Source: Capra hircus
Taxonomy: Eukaryota; Chordata; Mammalia; Artiodactyla; Bovidae
Assembly: GCF_001704415.2 (NCBI RefSeq)
Contig: NC_030817.1
Location: 50,143,550 to 50,207,549 of the forward strand
DNA: 64,000 nt
Direction: 5' to 3'
In this document: piece after piece, positions 46,960-59,352 of the stretch
Layout: each line of letters begins with the position of its first letter
Position numbering within the stretch: position 1 is the stretch's first letter
Notes under the pieces: model-generated
What the model saw: only the letters and a program-made list of their open reading frames with translations
Database searches by the model: none
What the model was told of the DNA's origin: nothing
Made by a program: the position numbers and the translations under genes

Positions 46960-47373
46960 GCCATGAGAGTTGGACTATAAAAAATGCTGAGCGCCAAAGA
47001 ATGGATGCTTCTGAACTGTGTTGTTGGAGAAGACTCTTGTGAGTCCCTTGGACTGCAAGGAGATCCAACCAGTCCATCCTAAAGGAGATCAGTCTTGGGT
47101 GTTCATTGGAAGGACTGATGCTGTGGCTGAAACTCCAATACTTCGGCCACCTCATGCGAAGAACTAACTCATCTGAGAAGACCTTGGTGCTGCGAAAGAT
47201 TGAAGGCAGGAGGAGGAGACGACAGAGGATGAGATGGTTGGATGGAATCACCGACTCAATGGATATGAGTTTGAGTAAGCTCTGGGAGTTGATGATGGAC
47301 AGGGAGGCCTGGCGTGCTGCAGTTCATTAGGTCGCAAAGAGTCAGACACGACTGAGAGACTGAACTGAACTGA
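46960..47373 (+). mobile_element. BovB 3' fragment, sense orientation
   Basis: About 410 bp, ending at the CTGAACTGAACTGAA terminus. A frame at 47106-47330 corresponds to the BovB C-terminal region. Confidence 0.93.
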
Positions 47374-47429
47374 AATTAGACTGACATGTGATGGAGACAA
47401 TCCTTCTTTTCAAAAAAGCATTCCACTGG

Positions 47430-47481
47430 GAGTCAGCTGTGTGGCCTTGAGGAAGTCACTTTCCCTCTCTGGGCTTCAGCT
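47430..47481 (+). repeat. MIR core fragment
   Basis: GCTGTGTGGCCTTGAGGAAG then TCACTTTCCCTCTCTGGGC; interrupted by the following SINE. Confidence 0.65.
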
Positions 47482-47685
47482 GTTAGTCCCTCAGTTGTAT
47501 GCAGCTCCACTGAGACCTCACAGATGGTAGCTCTTCAGGCTCCTCTGTCCATGGGATTCTCCAGGCAAGGATACTGGAGGGGGTAACCATTCCCTTCTCC
47601 AGGGGATCTTCCCAACCCAGGGATCGAATCCAGGGCTCTGCATTACAGGCAGAGTCTTTATGATCTGAGCCATCAGGGAAGCCCA
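47482..47685 (-). repeat. Bov-tA SINE inside MIR, with target-site duplication
   Basis: Flanked by GGGCTTCAGCT at 47471-47481 and 47686-47696. Confidence 0.94.
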
Positions 47686-47699
47686 GGGCTTCAGCTTTC

Positions 47700-48119
47700 T
47701 CACCTACTAAATAAAAGGGCTGAGCTTGAATGAGCTCAGATCCCTTCCCATGATGACATGCTTGTATACTGCCCCCGTGCTGGAAATGCTAGTGCGGGCC
47801 TCTCCACACTAAGCTTTCTGTTCAAAGATTCCTCGTGGCCCACGGCATCAAGCCCATGCACCCCTTAGCTTGGAGCTCAAGGCTCTGTGTGATCTGTCAC
47901 AGCTCATCTCCCCGGTGCGGTCTCCCATTCGCTGCCTCCTATGGATTGCCTGTTTCACAGCCTTGTCTGCACCCTCTATGCAGAGGTCGCCTCCGCCTGC
48001 CCCAGTTCCCTGGCCAGAAAAAGCCCAGCCAGTACTTCAGCTCTCAGTTAAGAGGCCTCGTTCTTCAGGCGCCCCGCCTAAAATTCTGAGCTTGGCCTCT
48101 TAATCTTTCCAAGTCTGTA
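47700..48119. other. Intergenic, possible L2 remnant
   Basis: TTGGAGCTCAAGGCTCTGTG and nearby sequence resemble an old L2-type LINE; weak. Confidence 0.35.
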
Positions 48120-48840
48120 TCCCCCATTACTGCCTTCACCTGAATGAGTGTTGTAATTATTTAGTCATTCAATCCATCAAATATTCCTGAATGATTAGCG
48201 TGTGCTCTGACAATGACAGATTTGGACACAGTTCTGCCTTCACGGTGCGGAAAGGGAGACATTAGTCAAAGAATCGAGCTGAGGCGCGCGTAAGTGCAAA
48301 CAGAGGTGTGAAGACGAGGAAGAAAGAGTTTCCAGAGATCTTGTCTGATGTCTGGGAGGAGGAGAGGGTGGGAGGCAGAAGGAGATGTTCTCCGGAGGGA
48401 AGACCACGTGCTGATTCTGGCTGAAGGGAATGTAAAGGATGAGGGGGCTGGAAGAAGGCCAGGGTGAGGGGAGGACTTCCAGAGGCATCAGGGCTGGGGT
48501 GGTGGGCGTGGGGAGCATGAGGGGACAGGGATTGGCTGTTAGAGGGCTGGGTGGAGGGTGTTGTCTTGATCAGGGGAACCATCTGGAAAGCCTAGGAGGG
48601 GTTTAAAGAGGGGAGTGACAGATCAAATATGTGTTTCAGAACAGTTATCTTGGCGGCTGCGCAAGGTGGCCTGGAGTGGTGCTTTGTAGCCCCAGATGTG
48701 TTGGAAGCACAGAGAAGCTTGAGAAGGACCCGCACCATGGCCTCCCCTCCTGACATCCCCATTCAGTTATTCTGGAGGGAGGCAAAAGGGAAGCAGGGGC
48801 CCAGCAGGAGAGCCTGCGGTGGTGCACCCAAGAGATGAGG
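48120..48840 (+). repeat. Ancient L2-like LINE 3' segment
   Basis: GGGTTTAAAGAGGGGAGTGA and ACAGTTATCTTGGCGGCTGC recall a common old mammalian 3' segment. Contains a potential G-quadruplex at 48491-48513. Subfamily not determined. Confidence 0.4.
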
Positions 48841-48847
48841 GCACCTT

Positions 48848-48959
48848 GGGCAGGGGCTGGAATGGACAGGGGCTGGAAGGGGCAGGGGCCAGAATGGGCA
48901 GGGGCTGGAATGGGCAGGGGCTGGAATGGGCCGGGGCTGGAATGGACAGGGTTTGGCAG
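48848..48959. repeat. 16-bp G-rich minisatellite, 7 units
   Basis: Unit GGGCAGGGGCTGGAAT repeated seven times with one to five substitutions per unit. Closely spaced G3-G4 runs fit the canonical G-quadruplex pattern. The minus strand gives a Pro/Ala/Ser-rich pseudo-frame. Confidence 0.95.
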
Positions 48960-49929
48960 TTGACTCCCCTGGAGATGAAGGAGGAGGTGTCAAGATTGAG
49001 CCCTGAGTTCCTGACATGTGTAAGCAGATAGAAAGGGTTCGTTTTAAGATGAGAACATGGGCAACGATGGAGTGTTGGGGGGGCAAGGGAGTGAATTGCA
49101 GATGCCAGCCTCCTACCCCAGCCTGGCCGGCGTCTCCCCATACTCTGCGCCTGCACAGGGCTGGAGGCCGTGTCTAGCTGGGCCACCCCACAGCCCCTAG
49201 GAGCACTTGTCCTCAGGAGTCAGAGTGGGTCAGAGAGGTTTGGGGGTTGGAGATAAGAGGGAGGCCTAGAGGCCAGTAGCGCTCAGGCTAGCAGAGCCCA
49301 GGCAGCCCAGTGTTCCAGCACGTTTGGAAAGAGTAATGGTACTAAGTGATCCCCAGGCCAGGAGTGGATGTCAGTAGGGCTTTAGCTGCCTCCGGATCGG
49401 GGGCACCTCCAGGCAGGAAAGTGAAGAGGCAGTGAGCTCCATGTAACCAGCTCCACGGGGTGATGGGAGCTGGCAGGTGCCTTCCCTCATATCAACACAG
49501 GCATACACAGCCATCAGCTCACTCGGATGAGGAGAGCAGGGATGGCAGAGCAGTTGGAAACCTGTCTACCTTCATTTCCTCCAGCTACTTAATGCAGTCG
49601 GAGTTGAGGGAACTGGGTGAGAGGCTTGTTTGAGGTGGGGGGAGATGGTGACAGATTTTCTGACCTTGGGGAAGTCACTTAACTCACGAGATCCTGGGAG
49701 GGATGGATGCAGGAGGAAGACTCAGACCGGCCCTCTCTGAAGGCTCCCCGGCTCTCTAGCAGTGTGACAGGCTCCAGGCAAGGAGCAACCTGGCCAGGTT
49801 TCCTGCAGGGAGAGGGAGAGGTGGGGGAGGGCAGGAAGAGAGGGAGGAGGAAAAGCCTGCCTCCCCGCCCCACCCGCTATCCCTGTGGGCAGGAGGCATT
49901 GTAGAGCGTTTGGACCGCAATGACTATTT
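48960..49929. other. Intergenic, GC-rich unique
   Basis: No gene recognised. A MIR-like GACCTTGGGGAAGTCACTTA lies at about 49661. Confidence 0.45.
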
Positions 49930-50110
49930 TTTGCCTTTTTCTTTTTTTTAACTGAAACATAGTTGATTTACAGTATTGTGTTAGTTCCTGGTGTACAGCA
50001 AAGTGATTCAGTTACACATCTGTATACATATTCTTTTCCATTATGGTTTATCACAGGATATTGAATGGGGTTCCCTGAGCTATACAGTAAGACCGTATAT
50101 AGTAGGTGTG
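49930..50110 (-). mobile_element. L1MA-type 3' end
   Basis: TAGTTGATTTACAGTATTGT, GGTGTACAGCAAAGTGATTC and GTTATACACATCTGTATACA-like sequence are the antisense L1 3' end. Confidence 0.85.
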
Positions 50111-50351
50111 TCTGCTAGAATGAAACTCCAAGGCTGAACTTCCAGTTGTCTTCATTTGTCATTTCACTTCCTACAGGAACACCCATAATGACTACTCTAA
50201 TACACACGCTTTCTGTGTGTTTGTTGATTAGCGCTTTCCCCAAAACATGTTTTCTTGTGTCCCTCAGTCCCTTTATCTAGACTATACCTGTAACTCTCAG
50301 TAACAGTCTAGAAACCTGCCCTTTTCTCCCTGTGCATTCACACACGTGTGC

Positions 50352-50570
50352 CTGTGTGCTAAATTGCTTCAGTTGTCTGGCTGTTTGTGACGCTGTGGGC
50401 TGTAGCCCGCCGGGCTCCTCTGTCTATGGGATTCTCCAGGGGAGAATACTGGAGTGGGTTTCCCTGCCCTCCTCAGGGGATCTTCCTGACCTAGGGGTTG
50501 AACCCGTGTCTCTTACGTCTCCTGCATTGGCAGGCGGGTTCTTTGCCACTAGCGCCACTTAGGAAGCCAC
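50352..50570 (-). repeat. Bov-tA SINE
   Basis: Antisense, with a small internal duplication around the B-box (two GTCTC/CTCCTGCATT-like blocks). Confidence 0.92.
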
Positions 50571-51139
50571 ATTCAAACATACTCAAACCGTGACACATGA
50601 AGGCTGTCACTGCTTTTCGGCCACTGTTTGTTTTACAAAAGGTGCATCACACTATATACAGTTCTCTGCCACTTGTCTGGCTCCCTGAGCAGTAAATACA
50701 TCCTGAAACTCCCTCTGCATGAGCAAATAAAGACCTTTTTTCTTTTTAATGGTATGTTATACTCCATGGTATGGGCTTAAGAGAACACTCCTACATAGAC
50801 AAGATATTTTTCTTCCCAGTGATAAATAGAGGTTTGTTTTTTTAGTGCTGGAGACTTTAGTGAGGTCTGTTTACCTGGCAGGGAGCTAAACTGTCTGTAT
50901 GGTTCAAGAACCTAGACTGGCACCCACTGTGTATGGGTTTGTTGGTAAAGACAAAGAACGGGCTTTGCTCTGAGGTGTTCACTCTGTTATGATGCAGAGA
51001 TGGAGCCCTGTCCTTAGACAGTGGTCCCTGAAACTCATGCCTGCAGGAGCCAAGACTCGACTTAACACCCTGTGAGAGGGCAATCTAGAAGGAAACTGCA
51101 GAGTCAGAAATTATCTGATGTCAGAAATTACCAAGTCAG
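50571..51139. other. Intergenic, partly L1-like
   Basis: AATGGTATGTTATACTCCAT near 50748 recalls an L1 3' end. Otherwise unique. Confidence 0.4.
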
Positions 51140-51260
51140 ATATTCCCTGGTAGTCCAGGGGTTAGGACTCAGCGCTTTCACTGCCAGGGCTGGAGTTCAA
51201 TCCCTGGTCTGACAACTAAGATCCTACAAGCCACGAGGTGCAGTCAAAAAATATATATAT
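51140..51260 (+). repeat. CHR-type SINE with (AT)n tail
   Basis: TATTCCCTGGTAGTCCAGGG head, AAGATCCTACAAGCCACGAG body, A/AT-rich tail. Confidence 0.83.
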
Positions 51261-53269
51261 ATCTGATGTGCCCCGTGGCCAAGACATGAAGCTAAGAAGG
51301 AGAAAGTCAGATTATTGTGTTGGCTGAATAGCCCCCTCCTTCCCACCCACTTTGCCCTGGAATTTCAGTCCCTCCAGCTTATTTTTGGCCTTTGTTTCGT
51401 TTCCGACTCTGGAGGTTGAGCCTCCCGTCTCTTGATTTTCTAACAGCAGGATGGATAAAAGTCCCGAGATTTCAGTCAAACGCTTAAGAAAATAATAATC
51501 CCTGGTTGTCCTAATTCTTTCCTGGAAATACCTCACACTGACAGAAATTGTCTCTAAGCCCCTTTTCTCTTCTCTTGTGCTTTAAATTTCTTCCTTAATT
51601 ACAAAGAATTGTTTACCTGATGTGGGTTCCACTGGGCATATTTATTTTAACACTCTTCCTAGTTTTTTTTTTTTTCCTTATCTTAACCCATGACTTGATA
51701 ACTCTATAACTCTCTATTCCTGTCTCAAAATGTCCATTGTCTCTGTCACCAAGGGAACATAATAATGAACTTCATAATCAGCCCATCTCTGTTCCCAGGG
51801 CTTGGAAACCATGTCTATAACAAGCAGAAAGCCCTGAGCCCCTGAATTCAGCTGCCCAAAATTGGCTTCCTGTCCCTAGCAGAGATTTTAGAATGGTCTT
51901 CTAAGAATAATATTTCAATTTCACTCAACCCTACCAACATTTGATGACAACATTATCTAAAAATTAATGATGAATTAGTGCCTACATTCCAAAGTACCTG
52001 GCTAAATTTGCTGTGTAAAAAACAAGGGCAAGAGGCACAGCCAAACGGATATATCATTGAAACCCTGCAAGTGTTGATTGACAGAATTTTTTCCCATCCC
52101 TTAAGATGATGAAGTGCAGTACCCAGCCTGAGAATGCCTCTGAAGCACACCATGCAGTGACTTGGATCCTCAAGCTCAGAGGATTGTGATAGAATTAATT
52201 CTGACTCAACAAATGAGGTCACTGGGAAGAAGGAGTGGCATTAAATTTCCCGTTAATGCTGGGGGCTCATTTACTAAACAGTTATCTGCTTCTGGTTCCA
52301 GAAGACCGCTGGGTAATTTCCAGACACTGCCTGGGCTGCAGATAGCTTGGCCATGAAGTCACTGCACCCTGGCCTGTGTGACTTTTGGTGACCACCTCCC
52401 AGTACACCAGAAAGTATTTGCAGAGACAGGGTGCCATTTTGGTGTGTAAAACCTTGGAAATCTGTGGAAGGTGGCTTCTTACGTTAAATCTAGAAAATGG
52501 ATGGCAGAAAGGGCGCATGTGACTCTTGGTGCCAGGAGGCGCAAAGTCTGGTTCTTGTGCTCATTAATAACAACAGATGTTATTAATAACTGCAGTTCAA
52601 GTCGCTGAATGGCTCATCTGAGAGGCGTTTCTTGGTTAGACATTGTACTGCCTCTAGAGGTGTAGGAAATGAAGGAGTTCGCAGTCACAGGTTGTCAAGC
52701 AGAAAGGGCGCCTTCCCCCTCCCACTTCTCCGAGCCCTCCTTTCCTTATCAGTCAGACGGAAACACTAATTACTCGCTTACCTCCCAGTGTACTCTTTTT
52801 CACTCTGTTAACATGAGTAAAAAAAGAACATAGATTTGAAATTTCCATGAAAAATTCAAAGTTCTACACAAACAGAAAGCACAAATGGAGATTGTTTCTA
52901 GATTCTGATGAAACTTCTCAGTCATTTCCAATCACAGATTTAGGAATTCATCCAGTACTTTCTTGCTGTTGAGCCTGTACCCGTTCAGACGTCACAACCC
53001 AGTGGCCAATGGTTTCTTCTCTGGCCAGCTCCTTGGGGGTCGGCCTGGCCTTCTAGCTGGTTTGTCACTGCCTCACACTCTCTGCCTCTGACACTGGGGA
53101 AGCAAGAAACAGAAATGAACCTCTCAGCTTCCTCCTGAAACTCTCTTCCTCACAGTTTCTCAGTGTGTCTTCCAGAGTCTTCTTTTTGAATTCTTGGCTG
53201 GGCAACCACTTTCCTTAAACCAAGTCAAGTCTCCTGAATTCCTAGAGGCAGCCGAGCATGGGGCAGCTT
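51261..53269. other. Intergenic, unique
   Basis: Mixed composition with no recognised gene. A T run lies near 51665. A MIR-like stretch may lie near 52730-52790. Confidence 0.45.
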
Positions 53270-53405
53270 GTGGGACTTTGGGCTACAGATCATTTATTAA
53301 TTATCCAGCAGTCTTACTGAGCTTCGGCTTTCTTATTTGTAAAATGGAGGCAATAAATCTACTTTGTCAGGAATCTGTGAGGGTGAAATTAAAGAACATG
53401 GGTGA
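53270..53405 (+). repeat. MIR SINE 3' half
   Basis: TTCTTATTTGTAAAATGGAG then GCAATAAATCTACTTTGTCA fit the MIR 3' half. Confidence 0.65.
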
Positions 53406-53419
53406 GAGAACGCGGCATT

Positions 53420-53686
53420 TCTTTCTTTTCGGCTGTGCTGCCTTCATTGCTGTGTGTGGGCTTTCTCTAGCTGCGGCGCGCGGAGGCTACTCTCTATTCG
53501 CGGTGCGCAGGCTTCTCATCGCGGTGGCCTCTCTTGCAGAGCGTGTGCTTTTGGGTGCGTGGGCTCGGTAGTTGCGGCGCATGGGCTTAGCTGCCCCAAG
53601 GCATGTGGAATCTTCCCGGACCAGGGATTGAATCCATATTCCCTGCATTGGTGGGTGGATTCTTAATCACTGGACCACCAGGCAAG
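53420..53686 (-). repeat. CHR-type SINE, long, CpG-rich
   Basis: Antisense. Retains many CpGs (GCTGCGGCGCGCGGAGG, TTCTCATCGCGGTGGCC), suggesting a younger or less methylation-decayed copy than those at 33700 or 58836. A 125-codon frame crossing it is not a gene. Confidence 0.88.
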
Positions 53687-53689
53687 TTC

Positions 53690-54517
53690 AGGCTTGGCAT
53701 ACTGTAGGAGTGGAAAATGCATTCTTTTCCTTTTTCCTGCTTTCCGCATTCCTTCCCCGCTCAGCTGCCTGCGAGTCACTGTCTGCTCTCTCCTGAGTAG
53801 GTGCTCTGTTTACTGTCTTTTTAGCCACCTGTCTGTGCCTTTTCCTGGAGGAGCCCTCACAAGGCTAAGTCTCCCCATCCACATTGGCCTTCTCTGTGCG
53901 GTTCTAGAGTCTTCACATTTGGAGTGTGGGGTGGAGGGACATCTGGCTGTGGACCCTAACTCTCCAGTTGCGCCTGGATGCGCCGCCCAGCCACTCTGTA
54001 CCGTGCACTGAGCATCACGGCATGTGCGCTGCCAACAGGCCTAGAGGTGGCTTTGTGCTCCATGCTGGGAGGTGCTGGCGTGGGCCCAGAGGAAGCCAGA
54101 GGGAACTCTGAGCGCCTGCAGAGATGAGGCGTCAGATGGGATCATTCACTGAAGGCTGTTGACATACTTCTCATAAACTCCCCACTTCCTGCTGCTTTCA
54201 CAAGAGAAAAGATGATGAGGGCTGGAAATCAAGCTAAGCAAAGCCACTTTCCCAAGCCACTTCTGCTCTTCCTTTGAATCCAGGGCCCTGGGGTAGCACG
54301 GCCCGTCAGCCACCCCTGTTTTGTCCTTGTCCCCCATCTCCATTCTGCAGAGGAAGTGGGAGGAGAGCAGAAGGATGATCACAGAAGGGCTGCCGTTGAC
54401 ATCTGCATCCCACCCACCATGACGTCCACTCCCCATCTCCTGCCCACTGTCTCTCTCTCTTTTTTTCTTTTTATTGCTGTGTGTATAAGATGGAATGTTC
54501 ACTCTGTGTATACACAA
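53690..54517. other. Intergenic, unique
   Basis: No gene recognised; open frames have no domain. Confidence 0.45.
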
Positions 54518-54708
54518 GAATCTGCCTGCAATGCAGGAGACCTGGGTTCTATCCCTGGGTCAGGAAGATCCCCTGTAGAAGGGAATGGCAACTCACTCCA
54601 GTATTCTTGCCTGGAGAATTACATGGACAGAGGAGCCTGGTGGGCTACAGTCCATGGGGTCGCAAAGAGTTGGACACGACTGAGTGACTAACACTTTCAC
54701 TTTTACTT
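54518..54708 (+). repeat. Bov-tA SINE
   Basis: AATCTGCCTGCAATGCAGGA through GACACGACTGAGTGACTAAC; only the extreme 5' head is missing. Confidence 0.93.
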
Positions 54709-54909
54709 CACTATGTATAATATACACACATATGTATTTCAAGTAAAAGTTACAAGGAAAATTAACAAAATATTAAGGTAATGAGCATCTTTCAATGGAG
54801 GAAGTATGAGGAATTAAATTTTAAATAAACATTCATAAATTTGTGGATTTTCCTGGGTTTACTACAAAGAATTTGCATTATTTTGATAATCTGATAAAAC
54901 ATATTTTCT

Positions 54910-55095
54910 CTGCTGCTGCTGCTAAGTCACTTCAGTCGTGTCCGACTCTGTGTGACCCCACAGACGGGCCCACCAGGCTCCCCCGTCCCTAGGATTCTCC
55001 AGGCAAGAACACTGGAGTGGGTTGCCATTTCCTTCTCCAATGCAGGAAAGTGAAAAGTGAAAGTGAAGTCGCTCAGTCGTGTCGGACTCTTCTCG
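54910..55095 (-). repeat. BOVA2 SINE
   Basis: TGCTGCTGCTGCTAAGTCAC start, with the GAAAGTGAAAAGTGAAAGTG linker and part of the second monomer. Confidence 0.92.
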
Positions 55096-55165
55096 AAGCT
55101 CTTTCTCTTGTTTTTTAAAGTCTTGATTGAATTTGTTGCAATGTTGCTTCTGTTTTATGTTTTGA

Positions 55166-55278
55166 TTTTTTTTTGGCTGTGAGTTCTGTGGCATCTTAGC
55201 TCCCCGACTGGGGCTTGAACCCACATTCTCTGCATTGGAAGGCAGACTCTTAACCACTAGACCATCAAGCAAGTCCAC
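55166..55278 (-). repeat. CHR-type SINE
   Basis: GGCATCTTAGCTCCCCGACT and ACCACTAGACCATCAAGCAA in antisense. Confidence 0.83.
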
Positions 55279-55429
55279 CTCCACTGACTCTCCATCCATG
55301 TTTCTCTTTATTTTTGTCTGTCCCTATGGCTGTCAGGGGGCTCTTGGGTCCCTTTGTCATAAACTCCTGCGTTCCAAAGTGTGCTCTGTGGAACACTTAC
55401 TTGAGAATGTACCTCGAAAAAGCAGATCC

Positions 55430-55835
55430 CACCTAGAGCCTATTATACAGAAAGAAGTAAGTCAGAAAGAAAAAGACAAATACCATTTTTCAATGCATGT
55501 ATATGGAATCCAGAAAGATGGTACCCACGATCCTATGTGCAGGGCAGCAAAGGAGACAGAGACATAAAGAACAACATTTTGGACACATTGGGGGCAAGAG
55601 AAGACGGGATGGTTTGAGAGACTCGCGTTGAGACATGCATTACCACAGGTGAAATGTGACACAAGGAACCCGAAGTTGGTGCTCTGCGGCATCCTGGAGG
55701 GATGGGGTGGGGAGGAGGGCTCAGGAGGGAGGGGACACATGTGTGCCTTGTGGCTGATTCATGTTGATGTATGGCAGAGGCAAACACAAACTGTAAAGTA
55801 ATTATCCTCCGATTACAATACATTTTTAAAATTCT
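55430..55835 (+). mobile_element. Ruminant L1 (L1_BT-type) 3' end
   Basis: AGTAAGTCAGAAAGAAAAAG, GGAATCCAGAAAGATGGTAC, TTCATGTTGATGTATGGCAG and TGTAAAGTAATTATCCTCCG fit the 3' end of bovine-type L1. 5'-truncated, ending in an A/T-rich tail. Confidence 0.85.
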
Positions 55836-58173
55836 AAAAAATCTTTAAAAAATCAGATTCCTGGCCAATGACCAGGAATGCACCATACTCTGTGTCCCTC
55901 TCAGAGATTATCAGTTCATATTACCTATTGAGAGCTCTGAAAAATTCCATAATAAATAGATTAACATTGCTTAGCTAGTTTTTCCCAAAACATTTTTCAT
56001 CATGGACCCTTTCCTATGAATTCCCAAGGAATACCTATTAGCAGGGTCTGGGGAACTGTGCTTTGGGAAAAGCTGGCATGAACAATGTATGATTTGTAGA
56101 AATGCTGTGAAGTCAGAATTCACTAATGAGAACTCTGGCATCAAAGGCCTATGGAAAAATTTGTGTGCTGTGCTTTAATGAAAATATGACATTCGTGTAG
56201 ATCAGAGGTCCTCACCCCTTTCACCAGAAAGATCCTTTTTAGTTTTTTCCTCAAGGGATTCCATGCTTTGAAAGCTTTTATCTACCCAACAAACTACATT
56301 TATTGAATAATAATTTGTTCCTTTGAGTTTTATTCATCAAAGACATATAACTGCCAATTAGTGCTTCTGATCAGTCAAGATAACCACTGTTACCACACTG
56401 AGTTGATATGACTCCAGCCCAAAGCAAATAAACTTAATGTTTTATTTAGTCTGGGAACCTCATTGAGGTAAATGTATGATTTCCTTTGGGCCTTTTTGAA
56501 ATCTTGAAAATAGCTTACAGACCCCCCTCCCTGCCTTCCTAGAGCAAAGGGTGGGTGGGAAGAAGGACTGTGTGAAAAGCCAAGGAGGACACATGGTTGG
56601 GAGGAAGGGAGGGAAGCGGAGGTTATAGGGTTTGCCCATGGGCAGTGAGGACCGCAGCGTGGGGGTTGGGGAGCCTCTGCAGCCTCTGTGAAGCCTGAGG
56701 GTCCATGGATTATGGGGTCCAGATCCTGATGAACAGATGAGAAGCCCCTGGCCAAAGGCACACACACATGTCAGGCTCCCCAGATGTGGGCAAGAACCTG
56801 GGTAAAGCCTCTCCCCTCCATGCACCCCCTACACCCCCATATCCAGAAGGGCTGTGGAAGATGGCAGGCCCAGGGAGGTGGGGGGTAGGAAAGGAGTGTT
56901 TCGCGGGGCTGCTGGCCGCTCTGCCAGGCTCCTCTCACCGGGCCTCCCGACCCCAGGTAGTTTTCATTTGGAGCTACTAGGAGGTGCCTGAACTCAATTC
57001 GGTCACCCCCATGGGTATTGATGGAGCCCTTGCAGACTTGAAACCCCTAGGTACCACCTTCCATTCTGTAGCTGGCTCCCTCCTAACACAGAAGGAAGAA
57101 CCTCTGCCCAAGGAGCTCATCCGAGCCTAGTGGTCCCCCTCTAGCTCCTCTGGGAGACTGTGGGTGTTGTGGAGCTCAGCCTCAGACACCGGGGACCACA
57201 GGATCTTGACAGAGACTCTCCTAGTATGTTTTGAGACCAGGAGCCCTGTAATCCGGGCTCCACTGGACTTGGCAGAAGAGCTGTGGGGGCAGCTATGGGT
57301 GCAGCAGGGGTGGCCCCATTCCCTGAAGTGAGAGGGGGCTCCTCCACGGGAAGGGATTGCTCGGGCAAAGCCCTGTACAGCCCAAACCACCCTCCCTAGG
57401 CTGGGTCCCCAACCCCGTTCAGCCACGGCCTGGACCTCAACACCCAGCCTTGCTTCTCGGCTCTTCTCTCATCAGCCAGGACATTTTCCCAGAAGATACA
57501 ATCTCTGTCTGGCAGAAGCCCACTTGCAAAAATAAATCTTCCCCTGAACATTTTCCAAGCCCATTTTAGAAACAAATCTGGGTGATGCCTTTTACTCATT
57601 TCCAAAGACAAACAGCCAACGCCCGAGGCCGCTCTCCTCTCAGAAATGTTCCAAGAATGGAGGACGGGCTCTGCCTCCCTTCAAGCAGGGAGGGTGGGTG
57701 AGCTTCCCTGGCAATTGTACTCCCGCAAACCACTGCCCAGCTCTGGGAACACAGGTGGGATGGAGCTCATAGACCGGGGCCCCCGGATGGTGCAGCCTCG
57801 TGGCCCAGGGTCTCCCACAGCTGGAGCCTTCCTGTGGCTTCTGCAAGCTGCAGAAGTTACAACCTCCCCAGCATCCATCCATTCTTGTATTAAATATTTA
57901 CACTGAGCACCTGCTAAGTCGGTATAGGTGGCATGCTAGGGGCTGCGATTCAGCAGGGAACGTGTGCTAAGGCCCCACATCTGCGAGGCAACCACTGAAT
58001 GACTGAGTGACGTGGGCATCACGGCAGTGGTGATCACACAGAGAGCATCACTGGAGTTCTCTGCGCTTCTTCGGGGTATTATCTCACTTGATTTTCACAA
58101 CAGCCCTGTGAGCTGGGAAAGAAGGAAGGAAGGAAAAGAAAGCAAGAAAAGGAAGATTCTATTTACCAGGTCA
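55836..58173. other. Intergenic, GC-rich unique
   Basis: No gene found. A purine-rich GGAAGGAAGGAAAAG stretch lies at about 58118-58140. Old L2/MIR-like pieces are possible near 57890 and 58070. Confidence 0.45.
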
Positions 58174-58798
58174 GTTGTTGTTCAGTCGCTAAGTTGTATC
58201 TGACTCTTTGCGACTCCATAGACTGTAGCACTCCAGGCTTCCCTGTCCTTCATCACCCCCAGAGTTTGATCAAACTCATGTCCATTGAGTCGGTAACGTC
58301 ATCCAGTCATCTCAGCCTCTGCCATCCCCTTCTTCTCCTGCCTTCTATCTTGCCCAGCATCGGAGTCTTTTCCAATGAGTCAGTTCTTCACATCAGGTGG
58401 CCAAACTATTGGAACTTCAGCTTCAGCGTCAGTGAATATTCAAGGTTGATTTCCTTTAGGATTGACTGGTTTGATCTTGCCGTTCAAGGGACTCTCAAGA
58501 GTCTTCTCCAGCACCACAGTTTGAAAGCATCAATTCTTTGGTGCTCAGCCTTCTTTACAGTCCAACTCTCACGTCACATGCATACATGACTACTAGAAAA
58601 ACCACAGCTTTGACTATATGGACCTTTGTCGGCAAAGTGATGTCTCTACCTTTTAATATGCTGTCTAGGTTTGTCAAAGCTTCTTTTCAAGGGGCATCTT
58701 TTAATTTCATGAATACAGTCACCGTCCTCAGTGATTTTGGAGCCCAAGAAAATAAAACATGCCACTGTTTCCATTTTTTCCCACCTATATTCCATCAA
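58174..58798 (-). mobile_element. BovB 3' fragment, 0.63 kb
   Basis: Antisense BovB 3' end with several small deletions; similar extent to the copy at 24808. Confidence 0.93.
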
Positions 58799-58835
58799 GT
58801 GGCCTATGCTTTTACATGCACTATTTATCTTTTTG

Positions 58836-59156
58836 ATCTACTTTTATTTATTTTTGACTGTGCCGGGTCTTCACTGCTGTGTGCAGTCTTCCTCTTATTG
58901 CAGTGGTCACGGGCTACTCTCTAGCTGAGCTGTGTGGGCTTTTCATCGCAGTGGCTTCTACTGTGGTGGAGCACGAGCTTTAGGGCACATGGGCTCAGTA
59001 GTCGTGGCTCCCAGGCTCTAGCGCACAGCCTCAATAGCTGTGGCGCATGGGGCTTCATTGCTCTGTGCCGTGTGGGATCTCCCCAGATCAGGGATTGAAC
59101 CTGCATCTCCTGCTTGGCAGGCAGATTCTTTTCTACTGAGCCACCAGGGAGGTCCT
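58836..59156 (-). repeat. CHR-type SINE, long form
   Basis: GCCGGGTCTTCACTGCTGTG, GGGATCTCCCCAGATCAGGG, TACTGAGCCACCAGGGAGGT in antisense. Confidence 0.87.
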
Positions 59157-59300
59157 TTTAATCCATTTAATCCTTCCAACTATACTATGTGGTAAGAGGA
59201 TACCTCTGTTCTCACTTTCACAGAAAAGAAAGCCAAAGCCCGAAGGAAGTGCCAGAGGAGGGACTGACCCGAGGTAGGTCTGACCCCAGAGCCCCAGAGT
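59157..59300 (-). repeat. MIR SINE
   Basis: ATTTAATCCTTCCAACTATA through GAGGGACTGACCCGAGGTAG fit antisense MIR. Confidence 0.6.
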
Positions 59301-59329
59301 CTCCCTGGCACAGGCACACACACCCAGGT

Positions 59330-59352
59330 CACACACACACACACACACACAC
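59330..59352. repeat. (CA)n microsatellite, about 11 units
   Basis: Perfect CA run. Confidence 0.95.

Noticed and set aside
48848..48959. Possible CRISPR-like direct repeat array
   Set aside because: The 16-bp units are contiguous with no spacers, in a mammalian genome; it is a minisatellite.
48767..49186. 139-codon minus-strand frame rich in Pro/Ala/Ser
   Set aside because: It is a reading of the 16-bp minisatellite, not a proline-rich protein gene.
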